A stretch of DNA of 21,965 nt from a virus, in the IMG/VR virus record IMGVR_UViG_3300031774_000180, positions 1 through 21,965 of that record; one strand, 5' to 3'. The notes under the pieces are model-generated. The model saw only the letters and a program-made list of their open reading frames with translations. It was not told the DNA's origin and did no database searches. How positions within the stretch are numbered: position 1 is the first letter of the stretch; the number at the start of each line of letters is the position of its first letter. The translations under genes were made by a program, and so were the position numbers. Of this stretch, positions 1 to 6,874 are shown in pieces.

Positions 1-989
1 CTTTCAATAATGTAGATAAGAAACTTACTGTTTCTAACGAAGATGCAACAACAGCTAATAAAGGTGTCGCATCATTTAACTCTAGTGACTTCTCTACTTC
101 TTCTGGTGCGGTAAGTATTAAGAGTGGTGGTGTATCGAATACACAACTTGCTGGATCTATCGCAAACAATAAACTATCAAACAGTGCAGTAACGGTTACT
201 GCTGGTGCTGGTCTTGGTGGTGGTGGTTCCGTATCACTTGGTAGTTCAGTATCACTTCATGTAAATGTAGATAACTCAACACTTGAAAGTGACGGTTCAG
301 ATACTATCCGTATTAAAAACGGTGGTGTTACTAACGCTAAACTTGCAAACGACAGTATCACAATTGGTACAACCGAAATTGATCTTGGTAATACTTCTAC
401 TGTATTAGCTGGATTAACGCAAATTGATGTTGACAATATCCGAATCAAAGACAACACAATTAGTACAACTGACGCTGGTTCCCCAACAACTCTTACACTA
501 GATCCTAATCCTGTAGGTGACTCAGGTACGGTTATTATTGCTGGTGACCTAACGGTTCAAGGTACTACAACCACTATCAATAGTACAGAAGTTTCTATTG
601 GTGACTTGACGTTGACACTTGCGGATGACGCTGCTAACGCAGCTGCAGCCAACGGTGCTGGTCTAAGACTTGGTGCAGATGGTTATACTGCATCATCGAA
701 TCGTCCGTCAATCACATATTCTTCTTCTGGAGACAAGTGGGTATCGAGTATACCGATTGATGCAACTATTGTTGATATGTCAGAGACAATCGATGACCGT
801 GTATCAAATCTATTGTTAGCGGGTGAAGCAATCGATCTCACATATAATGATGGTTCAAACTCATTGACCGTTGCTGCGGAAACTGCTACTGCCTCTAATC
901 TTGGTGTTGCGAAGTTCCCAACAGCGAACTTCACAGTGACAACTGGATCTGTTGCGATTAGTGTTGTAGACGGTGGAACATACTCATAA
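1..989 (+). CDS. Tail-fibre-like structural protein, 3' part (5' end outside window)
   Basis: The reading frame is open from the first bases of the window to TAA at 987-989, so at least 328 codons of a longer gene are present. The product is rich in Gly, Ser, Thr and Asn and carries degenerate repeats. 'NKGVASFNSSDF' near the start is echoed by 'NLGVAKFPTANF' near the end, and 'DNIRIKDN' resembles 'DTIRIKNG'. A central 'DLTVQGTTTTINST' segment is typical of fibre and virion-surface proteins of marine T4-like phages. It lies directly before gene 13, where T4 has short tail fibre gene 12 and fibritin wac, so a baseplate fibre or whisker role is likely but inferred. No catalytic motif is visible. 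A UUCG hairpin terminator follows. The family call is fairly sure; the exact T4 counterpart is not. Confidence 0.75.
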   Translation, partial: FNNVDKKLTVSNEDATTANKGVASFNSSDFSTSSGAVSIKSGGVSNTQLAGSIANNKLSNSAVTVTAGAGLGGGGSVSLGSSVSLHVNVDNSTLESDGSDTIRIKNGGVTNAKLANDSITIGTTEIDLGNTSTVLAGLTQIDVDNIRIKDNTISTTDAGSPTTLTLDPNPVGDSGTVIIAGDLTVQGTTTTINSTEVSIGDLTLTLADDAANAAAANGAGLRLGADGYTASSNRPSITYSSSGDKWVSSIPIDATIVDMSETIDDRVSNLLLAGEAIDLTYNDGSNSLTVAAETATASNLGVAKFPTANFTVTTGSVAISVVDGGTYS

Positions 990-1000
990 ATACGTTTAGG

Positions 1001-1030
1001 GTGACTCTCTTCGGAGAGTCATTTATATTA
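1001..1030 (+). terminator. UUCG-loop intrinsic terminator after the fibre gene
   Basis: A 9-bp stem (1001-1009 with 1014-1022, one G-T pair at the base) closes on a TTCG tetraloop at 1010-1013. It is followed by an AT-rich, weakly T-rich stretch. It sits 11 bases after the stop codon. The poor U-tract means termination may be partial. Confidence 0.7.
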
Positions 1031-1050
1031 TATAATTTTGGAGACAAATT

Positions 1051-1251
1051 TTGAGCACAACGATTAAACATAAAAAAAGTTCGGTAAAAGGTATCAAGCC
1101 AGGCACAAGTTCATTAGAGTTAGGTGAACTGGCAATAAACACCAACGAAGGAATCATCTTTTTGAAAACAGAAGATTCTTCTTCTACACTAGATATTATC
1201 GACTTTCAACAACTAAGAGTTTATAACTCTTCGGGAACAAGGATCAATTAA
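1051..1251 (+). CDS. Small tail-fibre N-terminus-like protein (66 aa, TTG start)
   Basis: The start is TTG at 1051, preceded by GGAG at 1040-1043. No ATG fits. The stop TAA shares one base with the ATG of gene 13, so the two are translationally coupled. The 66-residue product begins 'STTIKHKKSSVKG' and contains 'LELGELAINTNEGIIFLK'. The pattern 'IKxKxS...P....L..GELAxNTxxGxxFxK' usually opens long tail-fibre or baseplate-wedge-attached proteins of marine T4-like phages. Here it ends after one such unit, so this is either a minimal stand-alone fibre-attachment protein or the stub of a fibre gene. A structural role is inferred from the motif and from the position between the fibre gene and gene 13. 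Confidence 0.7.
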   Translation: MSTTIKHKKSSVKGIKPGTSSLELGELAINTNEGIIFLKTEDSSSTLDIIDFQQLRVYNSSGTRIN

Positions 1252-2009
1252 TGGCAAGCCCAAATTCTAGACAAGAGATGATCGATTACTGCTTGCGTAG
1301 TTTGGGTTCACCTGTACTCGAAATAAATGTTGATGATGAACAACTAGAAGATCGTGTAGACGAAGCTATCCAATGGTTCCGTGAGAATCATCCAGATGGT
1401 TCACGTAGACATTATATGTCTTTCGAACTTACTCAGGACATTATCGATAATGGATATGTCGATCTAGGTGATGATTCTATCCAGACAGTTGTTCGGGTGT
1501 TTCCAATCAATACTGTTTCACAAACAACAAATTTCTTTGATATCAAATATCAGATGATGTTGAATGATGTCACGGATCTAAACAATTATGCTGGTGATAT
1601 TGCATACTATGAACAGATGCAACAACACCTGTCACTACTTGATATGAAATTAAGTGGCATTCCAGAGATAACACATGACCGACAGGGTAATCGTTTATAC
1701 TTCTATTTAAGTTCAGAAAAACTTAGTGTTGGTGATTACATTGTTGCAGAAGTGTATGGAATAAGAACTCCAGATTCAACAACAGAATATAATTCCCTAT
1801 GGAACCATAAGTTCCTTAAAGAGTATACCACAACAATTATAAAAAGGCAATGGGGAACTAACCTGTTGAAGTTTGATGGTATGACCTTGCCTGGCGGTGT
1901 TCAGATCAACGGACGTTCTATTTTTGAGGATGCCAATAATGAACTTGAACAAATTAGAACTAGGTTTAGGGAAGAGGAAGACGTAGGCCCTGTCTTCTTC
2001 GTAGGATGA
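1251..2009 (+). CDS. 13: gp13-like neck protein (head completion)
   Basis: The 252-residue protein has the hallmarks of T4 gp13, slightly shorter than the 309 residues in T4. Its opening includes 'MIDYCLRSLGSPVLEINVDD' followed by 'EQLEDRVDEAIQWF', which is strongly conserved among T4-like gp13 proteins. The C-terminus is a charged helix ending in 'DVGPVFFVG'. In T4, gp13 and gp14 form the neck that closes the DNA-filled head below the portal and connects it to the tail. The ATG overlaps the preceding stop by one base, and gene 14 starts two bases after its stop, matching the T4 13-14-15 order. Identification is secure on motif and synteny. Confidence 0.93.
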   Translation: MASPNSRQEMIDYCLRSLGSPVLEINVDDEQLEDRVDEAIQWFRENHPDGSRRHYMSFELTQDIIDNGYVDLGDDSIQTVVRVFPINTVSQTTNFFDIKYQMMLNDVTDLNNYAGDIAYYEQMQQHLSLLDMKLSGIPEITHDRQGNRLYFYLSSEKLSVGDYIVAEVYGIRTPDSTTEYNSLWNHKFLKEYTTTIIKRQWGTNLLKFDGMTLPGGVQINGRSIFEDANNELEQIRTRFREEEDVGPVFFVG

Positions 2010-2010
2010 T

Positions 2011-4047
2011 ATGGCAACAAATCCGTATATTAGTCAAAAGGTACGTTCAGAACAACACCTATATGAAGACCTAGTAATAGAGTCTTTAAAGTTCTATGGT
2101 CAGGACGTATACTATATCCCACGTGAGATAGTCAACCAAGATAAAATCTTCGGTGATGACATTCCGTCACGTTTTTCTGATTCATACAAGATCGAGATGT
2201 ACATCGAGAACCAAGAAGGTTTCGATGGAGAGGGTGATCTATTCACTAAGTTTGGTATTGAGTTAAGAGACCAAGCCACGTTTGTTGTCGCACGTAGACG
2301 TTGGAAGAAACTAGTAGGTGACAATCTTGCGGAACACGGTTTCCGTCCTCGTGAAGGAGATGTCATTTATCTACCTATGTCAGAATCTATGTTTGAGGTT
2401 CTCAAGGTAGAAACAGAAACCCCATTCTATCAATTAAGTAATCTGCCTACATTCCGTATGCAGTGTGAGTTATTCGAATACAGTGACGAAGACTTTGATA
2501 CTGATATCCCATCTATCGATGCGATAGAGTATGAAGGTGCGTTCCAGTATAAACTTACAATGAATACAAGCGAAGAGAACAAACCTGTACTAGTTCCTGT
2601 ACTGACAGATCAAGGTAGAGTTGAATCTGTTACTATTCAGAGTGGCGGTTCTGGTTATGTAACTGCTCCTACACTTGTAACTAGTGGTGTTATAAACGCA
2701 TCTAAATTTGGTAGATCTGCGTTATACTCTAATTTAGGTCATGGTGATGAAGGACAGTATCTATTACAGAATGCGGAAGGTACAGTAGAACTATTCATCA
2801 AACCAACTAATCTGCCTAATTCTGGTCAACAAGCATTATTCGTTACAGGGGGTGATACACCTCAGAACGAAATGATCTTTGGTCTGAATAACAATGGTAG
2901 AATAGTGTATTCTTATGCTGATAACAATGGTCAGTCATTAAATGAAGTACCAAACGATACTATACAAGCTGGTAACTGGGCACACGTACTTGTAGGTCAC
3001 GATGACAACGACTTCTTTGTTTATGTTAACGGTACAAAATATGTTGACTCAGCTTCAGACAGAACACTTAACCTAATAAGTAATCATGGATTCTCTGTGG
3101 GTTCATTCGCTGCTCGTGAAGTTGACGGTATTAACTACAGTTCGTTTAATGGTCAAATTGATGAGATGAGAGCGTTGGTAGGAGACGCCTCAACGATCTT
3201 TGACTCTAGACTAACACATACTACACAGTCTTACACACTAACCATATCGGGCGGTGATGGTGCAGACTACACATTCGATGCAAGTCAGTCTGATAGAAAT
3301 GGTGAAATTACAGACTTGACAGATCCAGAAATTAATGTTATAATAGGCGATACACTCGTCCTTGATAACAACTCTGGTGGTCATCCAATAGAGATTAAAG
3401 ACAGTAGTGATAACGTAGTCGCAACACAAGATGTTTCTACAGAAGAAACTACGTTCACTCCAACTGCAACAGGAACATATACGTATCAATGTACTGTAAC
3501 TGGTCATGAGAATATGGTCGGATACATTGTGGTATCTGCTCAACCTACAGGAATACCTGTACCAGATTCAGAGTTTGATAGTAATTCGAATACTGCATTA
3601 CTGAGACACTTCAACGGTGATTCCGCAGAGATTACTGCGGTAATGACAGGTGGTTCTATATCTTCGGTTAACATTGTAGACTCTGGTGATTACTATACAT
3701 CAATACCTACTGTAACAGTCGATGCGCCTACGGTTGGTGGTCAGTTCATTGTAGGTGAAACGGTTACTCAAGATAATACTTCTTACTCAATCAAAGGTGA
3801 AGTAACACGTTGGTCAGATAGTGACCGCATACTTCAACTTGCACACGTGGGAAGTACGGACGGAACATTCAAGTCATTCTCAACAAATGCTAAGATAGTT
3901 GGTGCATCATCTTCAGCTGAGTGGGTTCCTAAACTTGTAGAAGAATTACAACAAATACAGAATACTGCACAGAATAAAATCTTTGATGATTTCGAAAGTG
4001 ACTTCTTAGACTTCAGTGAAAGTAATCCATTTGGAGATATATTTTAA
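2011..4047 (+). CDS. 14: gp14-like neck protein with inserted LamG-like and cupredoxin domains
   Basis: Residues 1 to about 195 match the T4 gp14 core: 'PYISQKVRSEQHLYEDLVIE' at the start, then 'FYGQDVYYIPRE' and 'RRRWKKLVGDNL'. Residues about 575-678 match the usual gp14 end ('FIVGETVTQ', 'GEVTRW', 'FLDFSESNPFGD'). T4 gp14 has 256 residues; this one has 678. The extra segment holds a GGSGYxxxP motif (211-220), a LamG/concanavalin-like domain (about 226-392: 'SKFGRSALY', 'GTVELFIKP', 'GNWAHVLV', 'VYVNGTKY', 'FNGQIDEMR'), a cupredoxin-like domain (about 406-512) and a second motif of the first type (558-566). Candidate type-1 copper ligands are His458, Cys494, His499 and Met502. The neck role is secure; the insert is seen directly, and its binding function is inferred. 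Confidence 0.9.
   Translation: MATNPYISQKVRSEQHLYEDLVIESLKFYGQDVYYIPREIVNQDKIFGDDIPSRFSDSYKIEMYIENQEGFDGEGDLFTKFGIELRDQATFVVARRRWKKLVGDNLAEHGFRPREGDVIYLPMSESMFEVLKVETETPFYQLSNLPTFRMQCELFEYSDEDFDTDIPSIDAIEYEGAFQYKLTMNTSEENKPVLVPVLTDQGRVESVTIQSGGSGYVTAPTLVTSGVINASKFGRSALYSNLGHGDEGQYLLQNAEGTVELFIKPTNLPNSGQQALFVTGGDTPQNEMIFGLNNNGRIVYSYADNNGQSLNEVPNDTIQAGNWAHVLVGHDDNDFFVYVNGTKYVDSASDRTLNLISNHGFSVGSFAAREVDGINYSSFNGQIDEMRALVGDASTIFDSRLTHTTQSYTLTISGGDGADYTFDASQSDRNGEITDLTDPEINVIIGDTLVLDNNSGGHPIEIKDSSDNVVATQDVSTEETTFTPTATGTYTYQCTVTGHENMVGYIVVSAQPTGIPVPDSEFDSNSNTALLRHFNGDSAEITAVMTGGSISSVNIVDSGDYYTSIPTVTVDAPTVGGQFIVGETVTQDNTSYSIKGEVTRWSDSDRILQLAHVGSTDGTFKSFSTNAKIVGASSSAEWVPKLVEELQQIQNTAQNKIFDDFESDFLDFSESNPFGDIF
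3316..3344 (+). promoter_or_regulatory. Perfect sigma70-type promoter inside the gp14 cupredoxin segment
   Basis: TTGACA at 3316-3321 and TATAAT at 3339-3344 are separated by exactly 17 bases. Both boxes match the bacterial consensus fully. It lies in the coding sequence of the inserted cupredoxin domain, so it would give a transcript for the last part of 14 and for genes 15-17. Whether it is active is unknown; chance occurrence in AT-rich DNA is possible. Confidence 0.4.
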
Positions 4048-4826
4048 TGTTTGGTAGTTGGTTTTATAACAAGCGTGTTAGAACGGCAGTATCCGTATTT
4101 GGATCACTGTTTAATAACTTACACGTATTACGACAGAACTCTTCGGGTGCAACTGTATCTCAAGTAAAGGTTCCGTTGTCGTATGCACCTAGAAGATCTT
4201 TCATTGAAAGACTAAATCAGATGTCTCAAGGAGAGGAGGCAGAACGTAGAGTCGCAATGAAACTTCCTCGTATGTCGTTTGAGATTACAAATATTGCATA
4301 CGATCCAGAGAGACAATTACCTAAGACCAATAAGTTCTCAAGAGCGGCTACAGAGAATACAGCAAAGAAAAGATTTTACACATCTGTTCCATACACAATG
4401 GGATTTCAACTTAACATCTATGCAAAGAGTCAAGATGATGCGTTGCAAGTCGTGGAACAGGTTATACCATATTTTAACCCACAATATACTCTATCAGTAA
4501 AACCGTTTACGGATTACGCTGAGATTATAGAAGATACACCTATCATATTGAATGGTGTTACCTTCTCAGATGACTTCGAAGGATCTGTAGGACAAAGACG
4601 TACTATCATCTACACACTAGACTTTGAGATGAAGATGTCGTTCTATGGGCCAGATAAAGATGCGCCTATTGTACGTACTGTTGATGCAAACTTCTTCTTA
4701 AAAGAAGAGGGATTACAAGATAGTGACTTATTTGTTGAAAGACTAAATATAACACCGACACCGTCTAATATAAGTCCAGACAGTGATTTCGGATTTAATA
4801 TTCAACTCCTTGATAGTGAAGTATAA
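4047..4826 (+). CDS. 15: gp15-like tail sheath stabiliser / tail completion protein
   Basis: The 259-residue product matches T4 gp15 (272 residues) in size and style. It begins 'MFGSWFYNKRVRTAVSVFGSLFNN' with short gaps from the T4 family pattern, and carries 'PRMSFEITNIAYDPERQLPK', 'YTMGFQLNIYAKSQDDALQVVEQVIPYF' and 'VNGVTF'-like segments typical of gp15. In T4, gp15 forms the terminator ring on the head-proximal end of the sheath and tube and docks to the gp13/gp14 neck. Its ATG overlaps the stop of gene 14 by one base and gene 16 starts immediately after its stop, so expression is coupled. The call is firm. Confidence 0.92.
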   Translation: MFGSWFYNKRVRTAVSVFGSLFNNLHVLRQNSSGATVSQVKVPLSYAPRRSFIERLNQMSQGEEAERRVAMKLPRMSFEITNIAYDPERQLPKTNKFSRAATENTAKKRFYTSVPYTMGFQLNIYAKSQDDALQVVEQVIPYFNPQYTLSVKPFTDYAEIIEDTPIILNGVTFSDDFEGSVGQRRTIIYTLDFEMKMSFYGPDKDAPIVRTVDANFFLKEEGLQDSDLFVERLNITPTPSNISPDSDFGFNIQLLDSEV

Positions 4827-5177
4827 ATGACAGATGAAAACAAGAACGTTAATAAAGATTACGAGTATTCAAGAGACACCTATTACGATCTGATCGAGAG
4901 GGGTAGAGAGTCTTTAGAACTTATGATCGAAGTGGCACGAGAGTCAGAACACCCTCGTGCATTCGAAGTATTATCTGGGATGATTAAAAATATCTCAGAT
5001 GTAAATGATAAACTTATGGATCTGAATAAGAAAAATAAGGATATCAAACAAGAATCTAAACAGTTGGAAAATAAAGGAACTACCAACAATAATGTGTTTA
5101 TAGGTTCTACTACTGATCTACAGAGAATATTACGTGATGAGGAAAAAGTGATTGATGTTTCAGGATCAGAAGAATAA
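4827..5177 (+). CDS. 16: gp16-like terminase small subunit
   Basis: This 116-residue, charged, mostly helical protein lies directly before the large terminase, as in T4 (gp16, 164 residues). 'YYDLIERGRESLELMIEVARESEHPRAFEVL' and 'MIKNISDVNDKLMDLNKKNKDI' form the central antiparallel helical pair expected of T4-type small terminases, which oligomerise and stimulate gp17 ATPase and packaging initiation. The C-terminal 'NNVFIGSTTDLQRILRDE' is the conserved tail found in marine T4-like gp16. Its end overlaps the start of gene 17 by 23 bases. No classical DNA-binding HTH is obvious. The call rests on synteny plus the tail motif. Confidence 0.9.
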   Translation: MTDENKNVNKDYEYSRDTYYDLIERGRESLELMIEVARESEHPRAFEVLSGMIKNISDVNDKLMDLNKKNKDIKQESKQLENKGTTNNNVFIGSTTDLQRILRDEEKVIDVSGSEE

Positions 5178-6786
5178 CTACCTCGGTAATCCCAATGTAA
5201 AGAAAGATGGGGTTGCAGAGGAGTGGACAGAGGAGTCGGTAAAAGAGTACGCTAAATGTATGAACGATCCAGCGTACTTTGCTCGCACCTATGTTAAAAT
5301 TATCTCTCTTGATGATGGTCTAGTCAATTTTGACTTGTATCCATACCAAGAGAATATGTTTAACCACTTTAACGATAATCGTTTCTGCGTAGTGCTTGCT
5401 TGCCGTCAGTCGGGTAAGAGTATTTCGTCCGTGGTATACATTCTATGGTATGCGATCTTTCACCCAGAAAAAACAATCGCAGTTCTTGCCAATAAAGGCG
5501 CAACTGCAAGGGAGATGTTAGGTCGTGTTACGCTCGCATTGGAAAACTTACCGTTCTTTTTACAGCCAGGTTGTAAAGCACTCAATAAAGGTAGCATTGA
5601 GTTTAGTAATAACTCTCGTATTATTGCGGCTGCCACATCAGGTAGTTCTATTCGTGGCATGTCTGTCAACCTTCTGTTTCTTGACGAGTTCGCTTTTGTG
5701 GAAAGAGCAAATGAATTCTACACTTCCACATATCCTGTCGTGTCGGCTGGTAAGGAAACTAAGGTCATTATTACTTCCACCGCAAATGGAATCGGAAATC
5801 CATTCGAAAAAATCTGGACAGGTGCTAAACAAGGAGTAAACGAGTTCCAACCATTTGAAGTAAATTGGTGGGATGTGCCAGGCAGGGACGAGGAATGGCA
5901 GAGACAAACAATTGCGAACACGTCACAATTACAGTTCGACCAAGAATTTGGTAACACCTTTTTTGGAACAGGTGATACTTTAATTAACGCAGAAACTTTA
6001 CTATCCCTACGTGCTAAAAACCCCATTGATCATCTCAATGGTGGGGACTTCCTAGTTTACGATAAACCACAAAAAGGACATGAATACCTTGTCTGTGTTG
6101 ACGTATCGAAGGGAAGAGGACAGGACTATTCTACGTTTAACGTTATCGACATTAGCACGAAACCGTTCAAGCAGGTTGCCGTCTATCGCAATAATTCTAT
6201 ATCGCCTGTGCTTTTTCCTAATATTATATATAAGTATTCAACTCTTTACAACGATGCATATGTGGTAATTGAGTCAAATGATCAAGGTACAGTTGTATGT
6301 AATGGACTATATTATGATCTAGAATATGAAAATGTATTTGTTTCCTCAGCGGTAAAAGCAAATTCTATTGGTGTCGAGATGACACGAAAAACTAAACGAT
6401 TAGGTTGTACTGCCATCAAGGATATACTTGAAGAAGGTAAACTAGAAATCGTTGACGAAAACACTATCATGGAGATCAGTACATTCGTGGGTAAGGGACA
6501 GTCTTACGAAGCCTCAGACGGCAACCACGATGATCTTATGATGAATTTGGTCATGTTCGGATACTTTGTATCTACCCAATTCTTTGCGGACATGACAGAT
6601 ATTAACCTCAAACAGATGATGTTTGAAGAACAGATGCGAGAAATCGAAAACGATGTTCCTCCAGCTGGATTCATTGATGATGGATCAGAACACATAGAAA
6701 TGGAAGAGTCTATGAGGCAGGATAATGAGTCGATGGAAGATTGGGTAGATCGTTTACATGGTACGGTAGGTGTTCATGACTGGTAA
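5155..6786 (+). CDS. 17: gp17-like terminase large subunit
   Basis: This is the packaging motor and headful nuclease. Counting from TTG at 5152, a Walker A 'CRQSGKS' is at residues 84-90 and Walker B 'LLFLDEF' at 174-180 with Asp178-Glu179. The coupling motif 'STAN' is at 209-212. The RNase-H-like nuclease has 'VCVDVSKGRGQD' (Asp317), 'IESNDQG' (Glu374) and 'DGNHDD' (Asp460/461). All key residues of T4 gp17 are present; the length is 543 against 610. The ATG at 5155 is chosen over the adjacent TTG at 5152; both lie downstream of GAGGA at 5139-5143 inside gene 16. The gene overlaps gene 16 in another frame. Very secure. Confidence 0.96.
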   Translation: MFQDQKNNYLGNPNVKKDGVAEEWTEESVKEYAKCMNDPAYFARTYVKIISLDDGLVNFDLYPYQENMFNHFNDNRFCVVLACRQSGKSISSVVYILWYAIFHPEKTIAVLANKGATAREMLGRVTLALENLPFFLQPGCKALNKGSIEFSNNSRIIAAATSGSSIRGMSVNLLFLDEFAFVERANEFYTSTYPVVSAGKETKVIITSTANGIGNPFEKIWTGAKQGVNEFQPFEVNWWDVPGRDEEWQRQTIANTSQLQFDQEFGNTFFGTGDTLINAETLLSLRAKNPIDHLNGGDFLVYDKPQKGHEYLVCVDVSKGRGQDYSTFNVIDISTKPFKQVAVYRNNSISPVLFPNIIYKYSTLYNDAYVVIESNDQGTVVCNGLYYDLEYENVFVSSAVKANSIGVEMTRKTKRLGCTAIKDILEEGKLEIVDENTIMEISTFVGKGQSYEASDGNHDDLMMNLVMFGYFVSTQFFADMTDINLKQMMFEEQMREIENDVPPAGFIDDGSEHIEMEESMRQDNESMEDWVDRLHGTVGVHDW

Positions 6787-6798
6787 AATATCCAAAAG

Positions 6799-6806
6799 TA
6801 TAAATA
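6799..6806 (+). promoter_or_regulatory. T4-type late promoter before gene 18
   Basis: TATAAATA at 6799-6806 is the exact T4 late -10 element, recognised in T4 by gp55-RNA polymerase with gp33 and the sliding clamp. No -35 box is present at the right distance. It lies in the only sizeable gap between genes 17 and 18, about 70 bases before the gene 18 ATG, and would drive 18-19. Confidence 0.85.
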
Positions 6807-6874
6807 CTAGTATTGAAAAAATTCGTATAATGATAAACATATAATTCGCAACCGATAAAAAAAAGGATAAAGTT

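Noticed and set aside
985-992. CATAAATA as a late promoter for the 1051 gene
   Set aside because: One mismatch from the late element, it overlaps the fibre stop codon and lies upstream of a terminator hairpin, so it would be a poor promoter for the next gene.
3238-3543. 101-codon minus-strand ORF opposite the cupredoxin segment
   Set aside because: It is an antisense shadow of clearly coding gene 14 sequence and has no recognisable features.
4819-4826. TATAAATG before gene 16
   Set aside because: One mismatch, and it ends at the base before the gene 16 start codon, so transcripts would start inside the gene; probably a coding coincidence.
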